Source of the DNA: Scheffersomyces stipitis CBS 6054 | Taxonomy: Eukaryota > Ascomycota > Pichiomycetes > Serinales > Debaryomycetaceae | Assembly (NCBI RefSeq): GCF_000209165.1 | Contig: NC_009043.1 | Span: 1,116,001 to 1,180,000 of the forward strand | DNA length: 64,000 nucleotides | Direction: 5' to 3' | Shown here: piece by piece, positions 1 through 9,227 of the stretch | Numbering within the stretch: position 1 is the first letter of the stretch | How the letters are laid out: every line of letters starts with the position of its first letter | Notes under the pieces: model-generated | What the model was told of the DNA's origin: nothing | The model's database searches: none | Seen by the model: only the letters and a program-made list of their open reading frames with translations | Position numbers and translations under genes: made by a program

Positions 1-333
1 GAATACCAATAAAGAGATAAATTTCTTAGCATGGAACACTCTTGGCAAAGTTAGAATTGAAACTCTGCGACGGTGCGGCTCCAATGGAGTACGAATTTAA
101 AAGCTAGCATTAACAGAAGAATACATACAACAATTCTATTAGAATAGCATGCCATTGGAATGTGGCTATGCAGTGGAATGAAGAATAGATTTAACTGTAT
201 TAAGGTAACTTTATAGTAGTAATAGTATAATGGCGGTTTCTAAATTTTATGATAGTTTATACATCATGACAGTTTATATTGTAGAATAGTAATGGATATG
301 AGCGAACGAATGAATCACTGAGGGGAAATGAAC
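1..333. other. Intergenic, 3' flank of PHO8
   Basis: This A/T-rich stretch lies past the 3' end of PHO8, which runs leftward, and probably holds its 3' UTR and poly(A) signals. No open reading frame, RNA gene or repeat was recognised. The neighbouring gene lies outside the window. Confidence 0.6.
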
Positions 334-2022
334 TTATTGGTAGAGATTGTGGTGAAATTCGTCTGCCGAATACTGATCTGCGCCGGCTTTCTTTGGAGAA
401 TGTTCGGTGTTCTGCACCAACTTGGTGACCTTCTGTAAGTCGACGCCAGTGATAGCTTCCAAGAATGCACCAATTTCAATGTTCTCGTGGTTACCTAACA
501 AGCCCTCGTATTCTCTATGGGAATAAAGCTTCTTTTTGATGGCTGGGGAGTTGGTGTAGGCGTAGATATTGACATCAACAGCAGAGTGGCCATGTGTGGT
601 CCAGCCAGTTTGGGATCTCAACGAAAGGATGTTGTTCAAAACATACAATAATCTTCCTTGGTCGTTACGCTTGTCAATAATCTGCTTCACTTCCTCTTTA
701 GTGTATGAAGTTATGCCCATATCCTTTTCCAAGACTTCCTTGGTGACAAACTTCTCCAAAGCCTTGAGATCGTTCTTGTCCTTGAAAGAAACGATCTTGT
801 GTGCCAAGAAGTCACCAGAATGGGAGCTCTTTAACAAAACTTCTGGGTACCAGAGGTAGTCTGGGTAGTTCTCGGTGACTTGTCTAGCAGTGACTAAACC
901 ACCTGTTTCGTGGTCAGAAGTAGAAATAACTACAGTTTCTGTTTCTGACTCATCAATATATCTAATAACTTCCTGGAAAGCAGCATCGTAAGCCAAAACT
1001 TCTCTTACCTGGGCAGCAGGATCGTTGTGGTGACCGGCATGGTCGATTCTAGAACCTTCAATCAACAAGAAGAAACCCTTATCGGAGTTTTCAGTAGCTT
1101 TAGTCAAAGCAGTCAAAGCGACCTGGACCTGCTCAGCCAAAGAAGGGTACACTTTAGAGTCGCGATCGATGTCGTACGGAATGTCTGTGTCGGCCAACAA
1201 GCCCAATAATGGCAAAGAAACGTTGTGGCCCTGTTGCAAAAGGTCAAACTCTTGTCTATTGCCAACGTAGTTCCATGTTGCAGCGTCCTGAACTTCTTCA
1301 ATCAAGTTTCTGGCGTCAGAGCGACATCCACCAGGAACTGAAGATGGATAGAAGTGGCATCTGCCTCCTCCCAAGATCAAGTCTACAGATCTTCCTAAGG
1401 GATACTCGCCAATTTGGTGCTGGGCAATCAAGTCCTCTTGAAATCTGTAGTCAGCATGGGCACTGAAGGCAGCAGGAGTGGCATCGGTGATTCTGGTAGT
1501 CACTACCAAACCAGTCATGTAACCCTGCAACTTCAAGGCTTCAAGAATAGTACCACATGGTTGCTTGTTAGGAGTGACACCAATGGCTCCATTATACGAC
1601 TTCAAGGCGCAAGAAAAGGCTGTGGCGCCAGCAGCAGAGTCAGTGACCAACGAGTTGCTGGATCTCGTTCTGGACGAGCCGATCAAGTACTTGTCTATGG
1701 TCAAGATGTCGTTGATAGACAACTGGTCTCTGTGCTGTCTGAAGGATCTGGCCAACGATAACGAGGCAGGTCCCATTCCGTCCGTGACCATGAAAATGAC
1801 GTTCTTCTTCTTGAAGGGATCGACTTTGGCAGTTTCGCTAGATCTGGAGCTACCGAAGAAGAATAAGTAGCCCAAGAGAGAGATGGTCACGAAATGGATC
1901 AAAAGCGATAATCTCTTCTTGTTCTTATCACTCCCTTTGACATTCTTACTGTTGTAGACAGACATGTTCTCGACGATTTCGCCGCCCAAAAGCGGGTCAC
2001 TTTCCTTCTGGGCCATTTTCAC
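334..2022 (-). CDS. PHO8: Vacuolar repressible alkaline phosphatase
   Basis: This is a 562-residue type II membrane alkaline phosphatase of the vacuole, which releases phosphate from many phosphomonoesters. Residues 1-37 form a short cytosolic tail and residues 38-57 a single signal anchor; the rest is lumenal. The family core is clear. VTDGMGPAS carries metal ligand D81, VTDSAAGATAF carries phosphorylated nucleophile S129, and EGSRIDHAGH, STSDHETGG and TTHGHS carry further metal ligands. The length matches Saccharomyces Pho8 (about 566) and the match runs end to end. A second methionine at residue 3 is an equally possible start. The C-terminus is lumenal and is proteolytically matured in Saccharomyces. 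A TATA-like A/T stretch lies about 90 bp upstream on the minus strand. Confidence 0.97.
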   Translation of the reverse strand: MKMAQKESDPLLGGEIVENMSVYNSKNVKGSDKNKKRLSLLIHFVTISLLGYLFFFGSSRSSETAKVDPFKKKNVIFMVTDGMGPASLSLARSFRQHRDQLSINDILTIDKYLIGSSRTRSSNSLVTDSAAGATAFSCALKSYNGAIGVTPNKQPCGTILEALKLQGYMTGLVVTTRITDATPAAFSAHADYRFQEDLIAQHQIGEYPLGRSVDLILGGGRCHFYPSSVPGGCRSDARNLIEEVQDAATWNYVGNRQEFDLLQQGHNVSLPLLGLLADTDIPYDIDRDSKVYPSLAEQVQVALTALTKATENSDKGFFLLIEGSRIDHAGHHNDPAAQVREVLAYDAAFQEVIRYIDESETETVVISTSDHETGGLVTARQVTENYPDYLWYPEVLLKSSHSGDFLAHKIVSFKDKNDLKALEKFVTKEVLEKDMGITSYTKEEVKQIIDKRNDQGRLLYVLNNILSLRSQTGWTTHGHSAVDVNIYAYTNSPAIKKKLYSHREYEGLLGNHENIEIGAFLEAITGVDLQKVTKLVQNTEHSPKKAGADQYSADEFHHNLYQ

Positions 2023-2729
2023 TTGTCGTATATATTACAGGTATAAACTTGAGAAGATGGAAGTCCTGGGAAGCAGAGAATATCGTGTAAAACAGGAAAT
2101 AAATATGGAAATATATAAATGGTTATGGAGAATATCAACCATCGGCACGCGTGCGTCAGTGGAGTCTGCGGCGTGGATGTATGATTAGCCAAATGCGAAT
2201 GCAGAATCAGTCTAATTTTGTTCAACAATAGGCCTTGCTTTTGTTTGGTCTGCTACTACGACAACAGGGTAGAGTGTTTCTTTTGGGGGGAGTGGTGATA
2301 AGCGAGAAAAGAAATGAAATCACCAGTAAATCCGTAGATAACAAGATTAGTAGTAAGCTGAAGATATGTGAACGACTTCATGGCCCTTATATTTCATTCT
2401 TCAGAGTGCTCATCTCATCTCTGTAAGCAACTGTAAGCATGTATTCTATATTGTACTATTGGTACTGCTACTAAAGTGGTACTCAATACAGACTACTCAC
2501 ACAGTACGTATCATACACTCGTGTGCCTATAAATACATATGAAACTGGTGACTACAGCAATCCAGTTGTTGAGGAGTTGTAGTCACACGACCGTTCACGA
2601 CTAATACCAAATATTATTGGCTTGTTACAGGAATTTGGAACACCTTCTGCATCTCTGTGCATTTCCCACCCCTCGTGGGGTGCAATTTTCTGTCCTAATT
2701 AATTAATGCATTTTGCAATTGAAAAATGT
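2023..2729. other. Intergenic: PHO8 promoter and 3' end of the cyclodeaminase gene
   Basis: The PHO8 start is at the left edge and the stop of the next minus-strand gene at the right edge, so this holds the PHO8 upstream region. A run at about 2107-2120 reads TTTATATAT on the minus strand and is a plausible TATA element. Short ORFs here have no recognisable similarity and are judged chance. Confidence 0.6.
2145..2154. promoter_or_regulatory. 10-bp palindrome GCACGCGTGC in the PHO8 promoter
   Basis: A perfect palindrome about 125 bp upstream of the PHO8 start. Its core ACGCGT is the MCB (Mbp1/Swi6) consensus. It is also one step from a Pho4-type CACGTG half-site pair, which would be the expected regulator of PHO8. 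The sequence shows the palindrome; the factor is inference. Confidence 0.4.
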
Positions 2730-3797
2730 TTAGAATTCAGCCACTTCCACACCTCCACTCCTTGTATCCTCAGCAATGCACTTTGCAATGGACAAATCCA
2801 TGATGGACAACCCAACAATTTTCTGGACCACCACATTGTTCGCATGCAAAGTGAAGAGTTTGGGCGGCAAGTAATTGTCGGGGTCGTACAATTCTCCAAT
2901 CTCGATGAGGTGATCTGCGTCAAAATCAGCTTGGATAAGTTCTCCTGCTTCATGGAGAGTATGCTCTTTGGAGTCAACTAGAATCGCGGTACCTGTACTT
3001 TTAAATTGCTCTATTACAGCCAAGTCGAGCTCGATCATGTGAGGTTTATATGAGCCGATCAACGAGATGAACTTGTGGTACTTTGGATCCTGGTTGATAT
3101 AGTCGTTCAAGATCACAGGTGAAGTCGCAGGAGTACATCCGATTATGATAGAACTGTTTCGTATATGGCCAGTAAATTCGCTCTTATCCCCTTCGTACAG
3201 AAACTCGTTGAACACTACATCAGGATGTTCAACCCTAAATCTGTCACATAATTTTTCGGCATTGGCCAACGATCTGTTGAGAATATTTACTGTAGTAATT
3301 TTCTCTTTGTAGAACGTCAAGATCAACTTGACGTGCCAGTATGCCTGTGCACCTACACCGAATACAGTCAATTCTGGAAGAAGCTCTACCTCTTCCCAGT
3401 CGTAAGGAATCACCTTGGTGAGACCCGAAGTGCTGGCTAATGCTGTGCGGAAAGCTGTCAATGATTTTGCATTTACTAAAGCATTGAGCGAGCCAGTGAT
3501 TTCGTCCAAGACAAGCACACATCCTTGAAAACCCAACCCTTTGGCATTATTCCCGGCTCCTCCACTTATGACCTTGATTCCGACTTCATTAGGAGAAATA
3601 CAGGGCATGAACAAGTGGGTTGTATCTGAGTCTTCGTTGTTGCTCATTTGCGCAATTCGAGGTGGGACCACTTTGTCTGGATTCTGCTTGTAGGTCTTCA
3701 AGCCCTCAATCAAAACATTCTGAAATTTGGCAAGAGAGTTTTTGGTTAGATTGCTATTAAGATACGTGATGACGTCGGCATCTGTTAGCAACTTCAT
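2730..3797 (-). CDS. Ornithine cyclodeaminase / mu-crystallin family protein
   Basis: A 355-residue protein of the ornithine cyclodeaminase/mu-crystallin superfamily, NAD(P)-dependent enzymes that act on amino or imino acids (cyclodeamination, ketimine reduction, alanine dehydrogenation). The N-terminal dimerisation half has the typical GFQGCVLVLDEITGSLNAL segment and SLTAFRTALAS, where the Arg contacts the substrate carboxylate. The Rossmann half begins with VFGVGAQAYWHV, a GxGxQA dinucleotide loop, at about residue 155, followed by the acidic/polar NRS turn after beta-2. GCTPATSPVI later matches the family C-T-x-A-T/S-P motif. The substrate cannot be told from sequence. Fungal members often have unproven function, so calling it a true ornithine cyclodeaminase would be over-reading. 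Confidence 0.85.
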   Translation of the reverse strand: MKLLTDADVITYLNSNLTKNSLAKFQNVLIEGLKTYKQNPDKVVPPRIAQMSNNEDSDTTHLFMPCISPNEVGIKVISGGAGNNAKGLGFQGCVLVLDEITGSLNALVNAKSLTAFRTALASTSGLTKVIPYDWEEVELLPELTVFGVGAQAYWHVKLILTFYKEKITTVNILNRSLANAEKLCDRFRVEHPDVVFNEFLYEGDKSEFTGHIRNSSIIIGCTPATSPVILNDYINQDPKYHKFISLIGSYKPHMIELDLAVIEQFKSTGTAILVDSKEHTLHEAGELIQADFDADHLIEIGELYDPDNYLPPKLFTLHANNVVVQKIVGLSIMDLSIAKCIAEDTRSGGVEVAEF

Positions 3798-4020
3798 TGT
3801 TTGCTTTTGTAAATATGTAAATTTTATAGAAGAATGGGTTGAAGAAAATTTTCGAATTGTGGGGCATGAGTCAAATCTAAATAATTCAATTTTTCGCTAA
3901 TTATCTCGCTAAAGTTATCCTGAACCGGAATAACCTAAAATTAATTTTCATTACACTAAATTTTATTGATTATCAAATCATAAATCGTAAATTTCGCTAC
4001 TATACCTACGAAAACCCTAA

Positions 4021-5292
4021 CTATCCCTTTGTACTTTGTAAAACCATCTGTTCTTCAACCCATCTCAATTGTTCAAGCTCAGACCATTCGTTCTTGCGAA
4101 AGAGCTTCATAAGATACTGTTCGCGAAATTGCTTGATATCCTTGAGATTCTGAAGAAGCTCTACATTCTGCTCCTCTCCATCAATCAACTCATTCAAGAT
4201 CAAGTTTTCCATGCTATTTATCAAAGAATAATACAAGGAGCGAGAACTTTCGTTATTGGGGAACTCGCTCAAATTGTAAAGTTGGTACTTGATGGAAATC
4301 TTTTTTAAACTTGACAAGATCTTAGAACTCTTTCCTGCTAACAATTCATGTGAGATAGTTTGTTGAATCAAGTCGTTCGCACATATAGATAAGAAGATAG
4401 TTTGGATCTTGTTTAACTTGTGATTCTGTAAGATGTGTTTTGCTATATTGCAATTATTCTCTGAAGAAGATTCCCAGATCAAGAAACTGGACTTCAACTG
4501 GTTCAACTCTTTGATGTAATGAAGTTCGTTGAATTGCTTAACATATTCAAAGTTGAACTTCCACACTATTCTCTCGTAGAAAGATGCAAGCTTATTCTGT
4601 TCTATCAAAGGCAAATACTGACTACTGAAGTTCTCTCTTAAGTTCTTGATAATGAGCAACGGTTTGCGTAAGTCATGATATTTCTTAAGTAAAATGATGT
4701 TGAACTGGGTGTAGTTGATATCTTCCCATCTGATATTGTTATTACTACGAAGGTTGAAGAGATTTACTGGAGATTTGTCCAAATGCACAACATTCTTGTT
4801 GAGGATCAAATCGGTCAAGATTCGCAAACTCAACTTATTCTGGGAGTAGAAAAGTTCCATCAACTCAAAGATACGTGTCTCTTCTTTGATAGTCTTTATA
4901 TATGCAGATAAGTCTTTATTGTTCATTGAGTCCAAACTTGAGTAGTTGGAGGTCTTTTTGACGAGACTGGAAGACTGGATCCCGAGTAAAAGATTATTGA
5001 CGTAGTTCTCTGTGATATGGTTGGTGGTTGTTTTTGCAGGAAGCTTGATGAGATCGTCTACATTGAATTGTTCGTTCGCTGAACCCTTCGTTAAGTTGCT
5101 GAATAAGGATGGCTTGAACGTTGTGGCGGTGGTTCTGGACTGTTCTGTGGTTACTGAAGGCGATAATAAATTCAAGGCATCTGCTAGAACGACATTTTCA
5201 GGATGCGTGTTTTTCGATTTGTTGGAGAGCAATCTGCTGATGGCTCTGACAGCCGACGTCGCCACTTGTGGCCGACTCGGTCTGGAATACAT
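4021..5292 (-). CDS. Unrecognised protein, probable mitochondrial targeting
   Basis: A 423-residue protein I do not recognise. The first 35 residues are rich in Arg, Ser and Ala with no acidic residues (RPSRPQVATSAVRAISRLL), as in a mitochondrial presequence. The rest is leucine- and asparagine-rich and looks entirely alpha-helical. This resembles fast-evolving yeast mitochondrial RNA-binding or translation factors (PPR-like, AEP/PET/CBP type), but no diagnostic motif is visible. A consensus Cbf1 site lies about 120 bp upstream. The ORF is long, uninterrupted and has no credible rival in other frames, so it is surely coding. Function is left open. Confidence 0.8.
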   Translation of the reverse strand: MYSRPSRPQVATSAVRAISRLLSNKSKNTHPENVVLADALNLLSPSVTTEQSRTTATTFKPSLFSNLTKGSANEQFNVDDLIKLPAKTTTNHITENYVNNLLLGIQSSSLVKKTSNYSSLDSMNNKDLSAYIKTIKEETRIFELMELFYSQNKLSLRILTDLILNKNVVHLDKSPVNLFNLRSNNNIRWEDINYTQFNIILLKKYHDLRKPLLIIKNLRENFSSQYLPLIEQNKLASFYERIVWKFNFEYVKQFNELHYIKELNQLKSSFLIWESSSENNCNIAKHILQNHKLNKIQTIFLSICANDLIQQTISHELLAGKSSKILSSLKKISIKYQLYNLSEFPNNESSRSLYYSLINSMENLILNELIDGEEQNVELLQNLKDIKQFREQYLMKLFRKNEWSELEQLRWVEEQMVLQSTKG

Positions 5293-6581
5293 CGATGCGT
5301 GTGGATGCTCTGACGTAGATATGTTGATGTATGTCTTGTAGCAAATGGTTTGTTAGCCAGATGATATCGTATAGTTGTGACTGGATGGAAGGTGCACTGT
5401 GTACAGGAAATCATCACGTGAAAACATCAACTTCTGGGATTAATGGGATTACCTTCGGAAAGACCATATTTGGTTGAAGTCTGCATCAGCTTCGGGTTGG
5501 CGTCGCGATGGCATGATCCGTCAGTTTAGAATAGTTGTGCAGAGATTAATTTCACCATCGTATTCAACTTTGAGGCGAAACTAGAAGGTGATGTGGCAGC
5601 TTAGAGTTTGCTAAAAGAACGAAATTAGTGAGTACAGAGAGGCAAATTCTAGCAGAATGCATACGATACAATGCGGAAGGCTACTTCGTTCTGAAGAGAG
5701 ATCACCGACAATGTCAAAACAAGGAGGAGATGCTTCGGATTTATAGCTGAAAGCGGCATCAAGCCTGCAGAAAGAATCTAAGATATAGCCTGTTACAGGA
5801 GTTAGCACCATTGAGTGAATTGGTAAGATTACCAATCAGGATCCCAGCGATGAGGTATTCGTCGACTTGAAACAGGGTAGATAGTAACATGTAGATCGAG
5901 TAGAATTGTTGAACAAACTAGCCTGGTCACTGTGGTATGGTATGGCTCTTATGGCTCCAAAGGGTATGGCACAGTGATGGACTATGGCACGGACTGTATG
6001 CCATTCTGTCTAAACCAAGAATCAATATGTCTAACTGCTAAGGAGCAGAGCGAAGGAGGCTATAGCAGTTAATAAAAGACAAACAATTGCGGCTATAGAA
6101 GTTACAAATCAAGACATATGTTGACATAGCTTTTATCACCATCCTAGTCGACACCTACCAACCTCTTGTTAGGCTGATAGAGCCACCGTTTGCACTTGCT
6201 TATCTCTCCGCACCAGTGTTCTAGATTGTGGAGCCGTGCATACGAGCGAGTTCCGTTTGATAGAATATGTAAACAGTTTCCGTTTCTGATTCTGTCACAT
6301 AATAGATCTCCAGAAGAAGCCTAATCCCATGGAGTTTATGTAAGGGTGAAACCACTTCCGATTTTTCAACTTCTAAATTTCAGTTAGCATTTATAGTGTT
6401 CTGCCCTGGGCTCTTTTTTTCTGTTCAACATTCGATTCTACAGAGTTCGCTGAATTATTGCTGCTGTCTTTTTCACTGTCTACTGCCCGCAGCCTGGTCT
6501 GTTCCGTCTCTTGACTTCATCGATCTTCTGATCCGGTTATCTCGTCCATTGATCTGTTGATCTGTTGATCTGCTTTTTTCC
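5293..6581. other. Intergenic between divergent genes
   Basis: About 1.3 kb between the divergent mitochondrial-type gene and the MFS gene, so it holds both promoters. It contains a Cbf1 site (5413-5421). It also holds a 9-bp inverted repeat TAACTGCTA (6032-6040) / TAGCAGTTA (6063-6071), and a cluster of TATGGC repeats at about 5935-6003 flanked by CACTGTG/CACAGTG. A pyrimidine-rich leader precedes the MFS start. No convincing ORF. Confidence 0.55.
5413..5421. promoter_or_regulatory. Cbf1-type site ATCACGTGA
   Basis: A perfect RTCACGTGA E-box 121 bp upstream of the minus-strand gene ending at 4021. In CTG-clade yeasts Cbf1 marks respiratory, sulphur and ribosomal protein genes (known for Candida albicans). 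That fits the mitochondrial prediction for the neighbouring gene. Confidence 0.55.
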
Positions 6582-8492
6582 ATGACTTCCATGTCTTCCA
6601 CCCCCTCGTCGGAGTTCGAAACGCTTTTACCGAAACCCATAAATAAAACTCCCATCAACCCGAACAACTTGACCAACTTGGAAGAAGCCGTCAACAATGC
6701 CTACGAAGCCATAGTAGACGACGACGATGACTACGAGAACTCCACCAATGAGGATATAGTATGGCTCCGTGAACAAAGAACACACAACAAGACTCTTCAC
6801 TGGTTTAAGCGTCCCAGTGTGATGATGATCTCCTTAATCCCGTTCATATTCGCCTTTGGTAATTCCTCTGCCGAGTCCACCAGACAAGTCATCACCCTAA
6901 AACTCTGTTGCAACTACTTGAGCAATGGTTCGGGCTCCTGCAATCCAGCGGAGGCTCAGATCTTGATGTCCAACTTGCAATTGGGGTACAGCATCTCATC
7001 AGGCATCATTAGTTTAATAGCCCTGGGCAAAATGGGTCCTTACTCAGATAGGTACGGTAGAAAGTTGTTCATCGTGCTAATTCTCTTCTGCTTAGTCTTG
7101 GGAAGATCTTCTCGTTTCCTAATTATGTACAACTTCGACTCCTTGAAGTTCGCCCTAATGATCCTCACAGAAATCACAGCTAACATCTGTGGTGGTATCT
7201 TGACTTTGGTCACCCTAGCCAACTGCTATATCTCCGATGTCGTAGAGCCTCACCAGAGAATCTATTCACTCGGCATTAGTGTAGCCAGTATGATGGTCGG
7301 CTTGAGCGTGGGCCCTATTGTAGGAAACTTCATCTTGTCGTTTACAACTAATGTGTCTCAGAATATCATCGATATCAATACCTCTATCTCTCGCGAAGAA
7401 TTCAACCCTTTGAAATTCGAGTTGGTTATATTCATTTCAGGGTTGTTGTTTGCTGTTTTTGTCTTACCTGAGTCCAGATCTGAACGTGCTAGAAGAAAAT
7501 CTCGCTCCATGTCTCAGTCTCTGTTGGTTTTGCTCGAAACTGAACAGCCACAATCAAAATGGTCCTCTTTTGCAAGTGGTGCCAATTTCATGAAACCTCT
7601 TCGCCTTTTCCTTTTGCCCAGTGATGTAGTCAACAGAGGAAATCCCCAGAGACAAAAGAGGGATCGTTTTGCCGTCTTGGTTATGGTCATTGTCGATTGT
7701 ATCATGTCATCGCTTGCTATTTCCTTGGGAGAATTGTATATTTTATATGGAATCTACTCCTTTGGTTGGAATCAAAGGGACATCGGCCATTTGTTGGCTA
7801 TCACTTGCTCATCGAGAGCATTTGTTCTTCTCATATTGTCTCCTATTATTAATCATCGTATCCTTCAGAAATTCTTCGGTTTTAGGGTGTTGAAGAAACA
7901 ATTGGATATGATCGACTACTCCATGGCCCTGTTGGGATTGTTTGTTGATGCCATTTTGTTGATGCTGCTTCATCTCATGAGAACCACCCCGACCTTCTTC
8001 CTCATCATGGCATGCAACAGTCTTGGTTCTCTTATTAGTCCGACATTGAATTCAGCAATTGTTAAGTTCTATCCAGAGTCCAAGATTGGGGAGTTGTTTG
8101 GTGCCATCGCTCTATTGAAGAACATATTTACTCTTTTGGGACCTGTGCTCTTCATTTCAATTTACAAATACACCTTATCTACTTGGAACAGGCCTGACGT
8201 CGTGTTTACTTTGGCAGGTGCTATCTTGGCTGTATGTTTCATCTCGTTCTACATAGTCAAGCGAGTGATCAACTTGGATGCAGACAGCGAATCTGATTTC
8301 CTTAGCAGAAGCAATTCAGTTGTATCATTCTCAGATCAGTTGAGAAGGTCCTCTTCAAGTTCAAAATTGAATTACACCACTACTATCACAGAAGAATCGG
8401 CTGCACCAAAAACTACATTGCCACCTAAACCATACACAGAATTGCATCGGAAAAGTAGTTTTGTTCACAAGGAGAGAAACCTTATATCGTGA
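6582..8492 (+). CDS. Major facilitator superfamily transporter (YCR023C-like)
   Basis: A 636-residue membrane transporter of the major facilitator superfamily. An acidic cytosolic N-terminus of about 75 residues is followed by roughly 12 hydrophobic spans. After span 2 sits the MFS A-motif (GPYSDRYGRK, about residues 148-157). A central charged loop of about 75 residues separates the halves. The Ser-rich C-terminal tail contains LRRSSSSS-type phosphorylation motifs. The overall layout and the opening membrane segment (PFIFAFGNSSAESTRQVI) resemble the Saccharomyces YCR023C group, whose substrate is unknown. The start is the first Met after a pyrimidine-rich leader; a Met at residue 4 is also possible. 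The remnant ORF just downstream may be related to its C-terminus. Confidence 0.88.
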   Translation: MTSMSSTPSSEFETLLPKPINKTPINPNNLTNLEEAVNNAYEAIVDDDDDYENSTNEDIVWLREQRTHNKTLHWFKRPSVMMISLIPFIFAFGNSSAESTRQVITLKLCCNYLSNGSGSCNPAEAQILMSNLQLGYSISSGIISLIALGKMGPYSDRYGRKLFIVLILFCLVLGRSSRFLIMYNFDSLKFALMILTEITANICGGILTLVTLANCYISDVVEPHQRIYSLGISVASMMVGLSVGPIVGNFILSFTTNVSQNIIDINTSISREEFNPLKFELVIFISGLLFAVFVLPESRSERARRKSRSMSQSLLVLLETEQPQSKWSSFASGANFMKPLRLFLLPSDVVNRGNPQRQKRDRFAVLVMVIVDCIMSSLAISLGELYILYGIYSFGWNQRDIGHLLAITCSSRAFVLLILSPIINHRILQKFFGFRVLKKQLDMIDYSMALLGLFVDAILLMLLHLMRTTPTFFLIMACNSLGSLISPTLNSAIVKFYPESKIGELFGAIALLKNIFTLLGPVLFISIYKYTLSTWNRPDVVFTLAGAILAVCFISFYIVKRVINLDADSESDFLSRSNSVVSFSDQLRRSSSSSKLNYTTTITEESAAPKTTLPPKPYTELHRKSSFVHKERNLIS

Positions 8493-8726
8493 GTTTACTT
8501 CATTCTTTCAGTTGACCACATAACTTGAGAGTTCTGCGTTCGTAATAATACCCATAAGTGTAAATTATTCAAAATAACAATAATACAATATATATCTATA
8601 AATACAATACAATTTTACTTAATAAGATACAACATATTTATTACCTATGTCTGTATTACCGAGTCTCTTATGTACTGTTAAGAGCAGCTAGATAGTTGTA
8701 GGGCTGAAATTATTCGCAGTAATTAA

Positions 8727-9227
8727 ATGAGCCGCATGGTGATAAATTTCAAATATGGAGAAATAATGACACTGGATGCTATCAAGTGTAATTACTACTT
8801 TTGCTCTACTTTCACTGTCGAGAGTGGATGTCGCCTTTGTCATCCTTATATGTGTAACAAATTGTCAGGTGTCGTTCTGCTAATTTATCTCAAATTAGTG
8901 TGGAGGTTTTCAGTTTGTTTCGTCGCCTTATCATTGGTATTTCTAGCTGTAGTCTACTTAACATCTACCATATTCGTCAATTCGTACAGTCTAATTGAAG
9001 TAAACTCAGAATCTGAATCGTCAGAGAATACCACACAAGTGTTTGAAAAGTCAGCGTCTCCTTTCCCAGAGGTGAGAAGTCGTGGCCATTCGAGACAGAC
9101 TTCTGTAGAAGAGTCAGATTACGAAAGTGATTGTCACATATCTTCTTCGTTCCTCGATCACAAACAATTCTACCAGAACTTGAATAACAGTTCCCAATAT
9201 TTGCGACGGGATAGTTTTTCCCAATGA
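8727..9227 (+). pseudogene. Single-span ORF, possible C-terminal relic of an MFS paralogue
   Basis: A 166-codon ORF with one strongly hydrophobic segment (about residues 47-83) and a hydrophilic Ser-rich tail ending in LRRDSFSQ. The span and tail resemble the last span and tail of the MFS gene just upstream. Both have W-R followed by a V-x-F-rich helix, then an acidic Ser-rich tail with an LRR-x-S motif. No other transporter segments are found in the 230 bp before it, so it may be a truncated tandem duplicate. The first 45 residues look non-coding, and the true start is uncertain. Its TGA overlaps the GPI1 ATG by 4 bases (ATGA). A genuine small membrane protein cannot be excluded. Confidence 0.4.
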
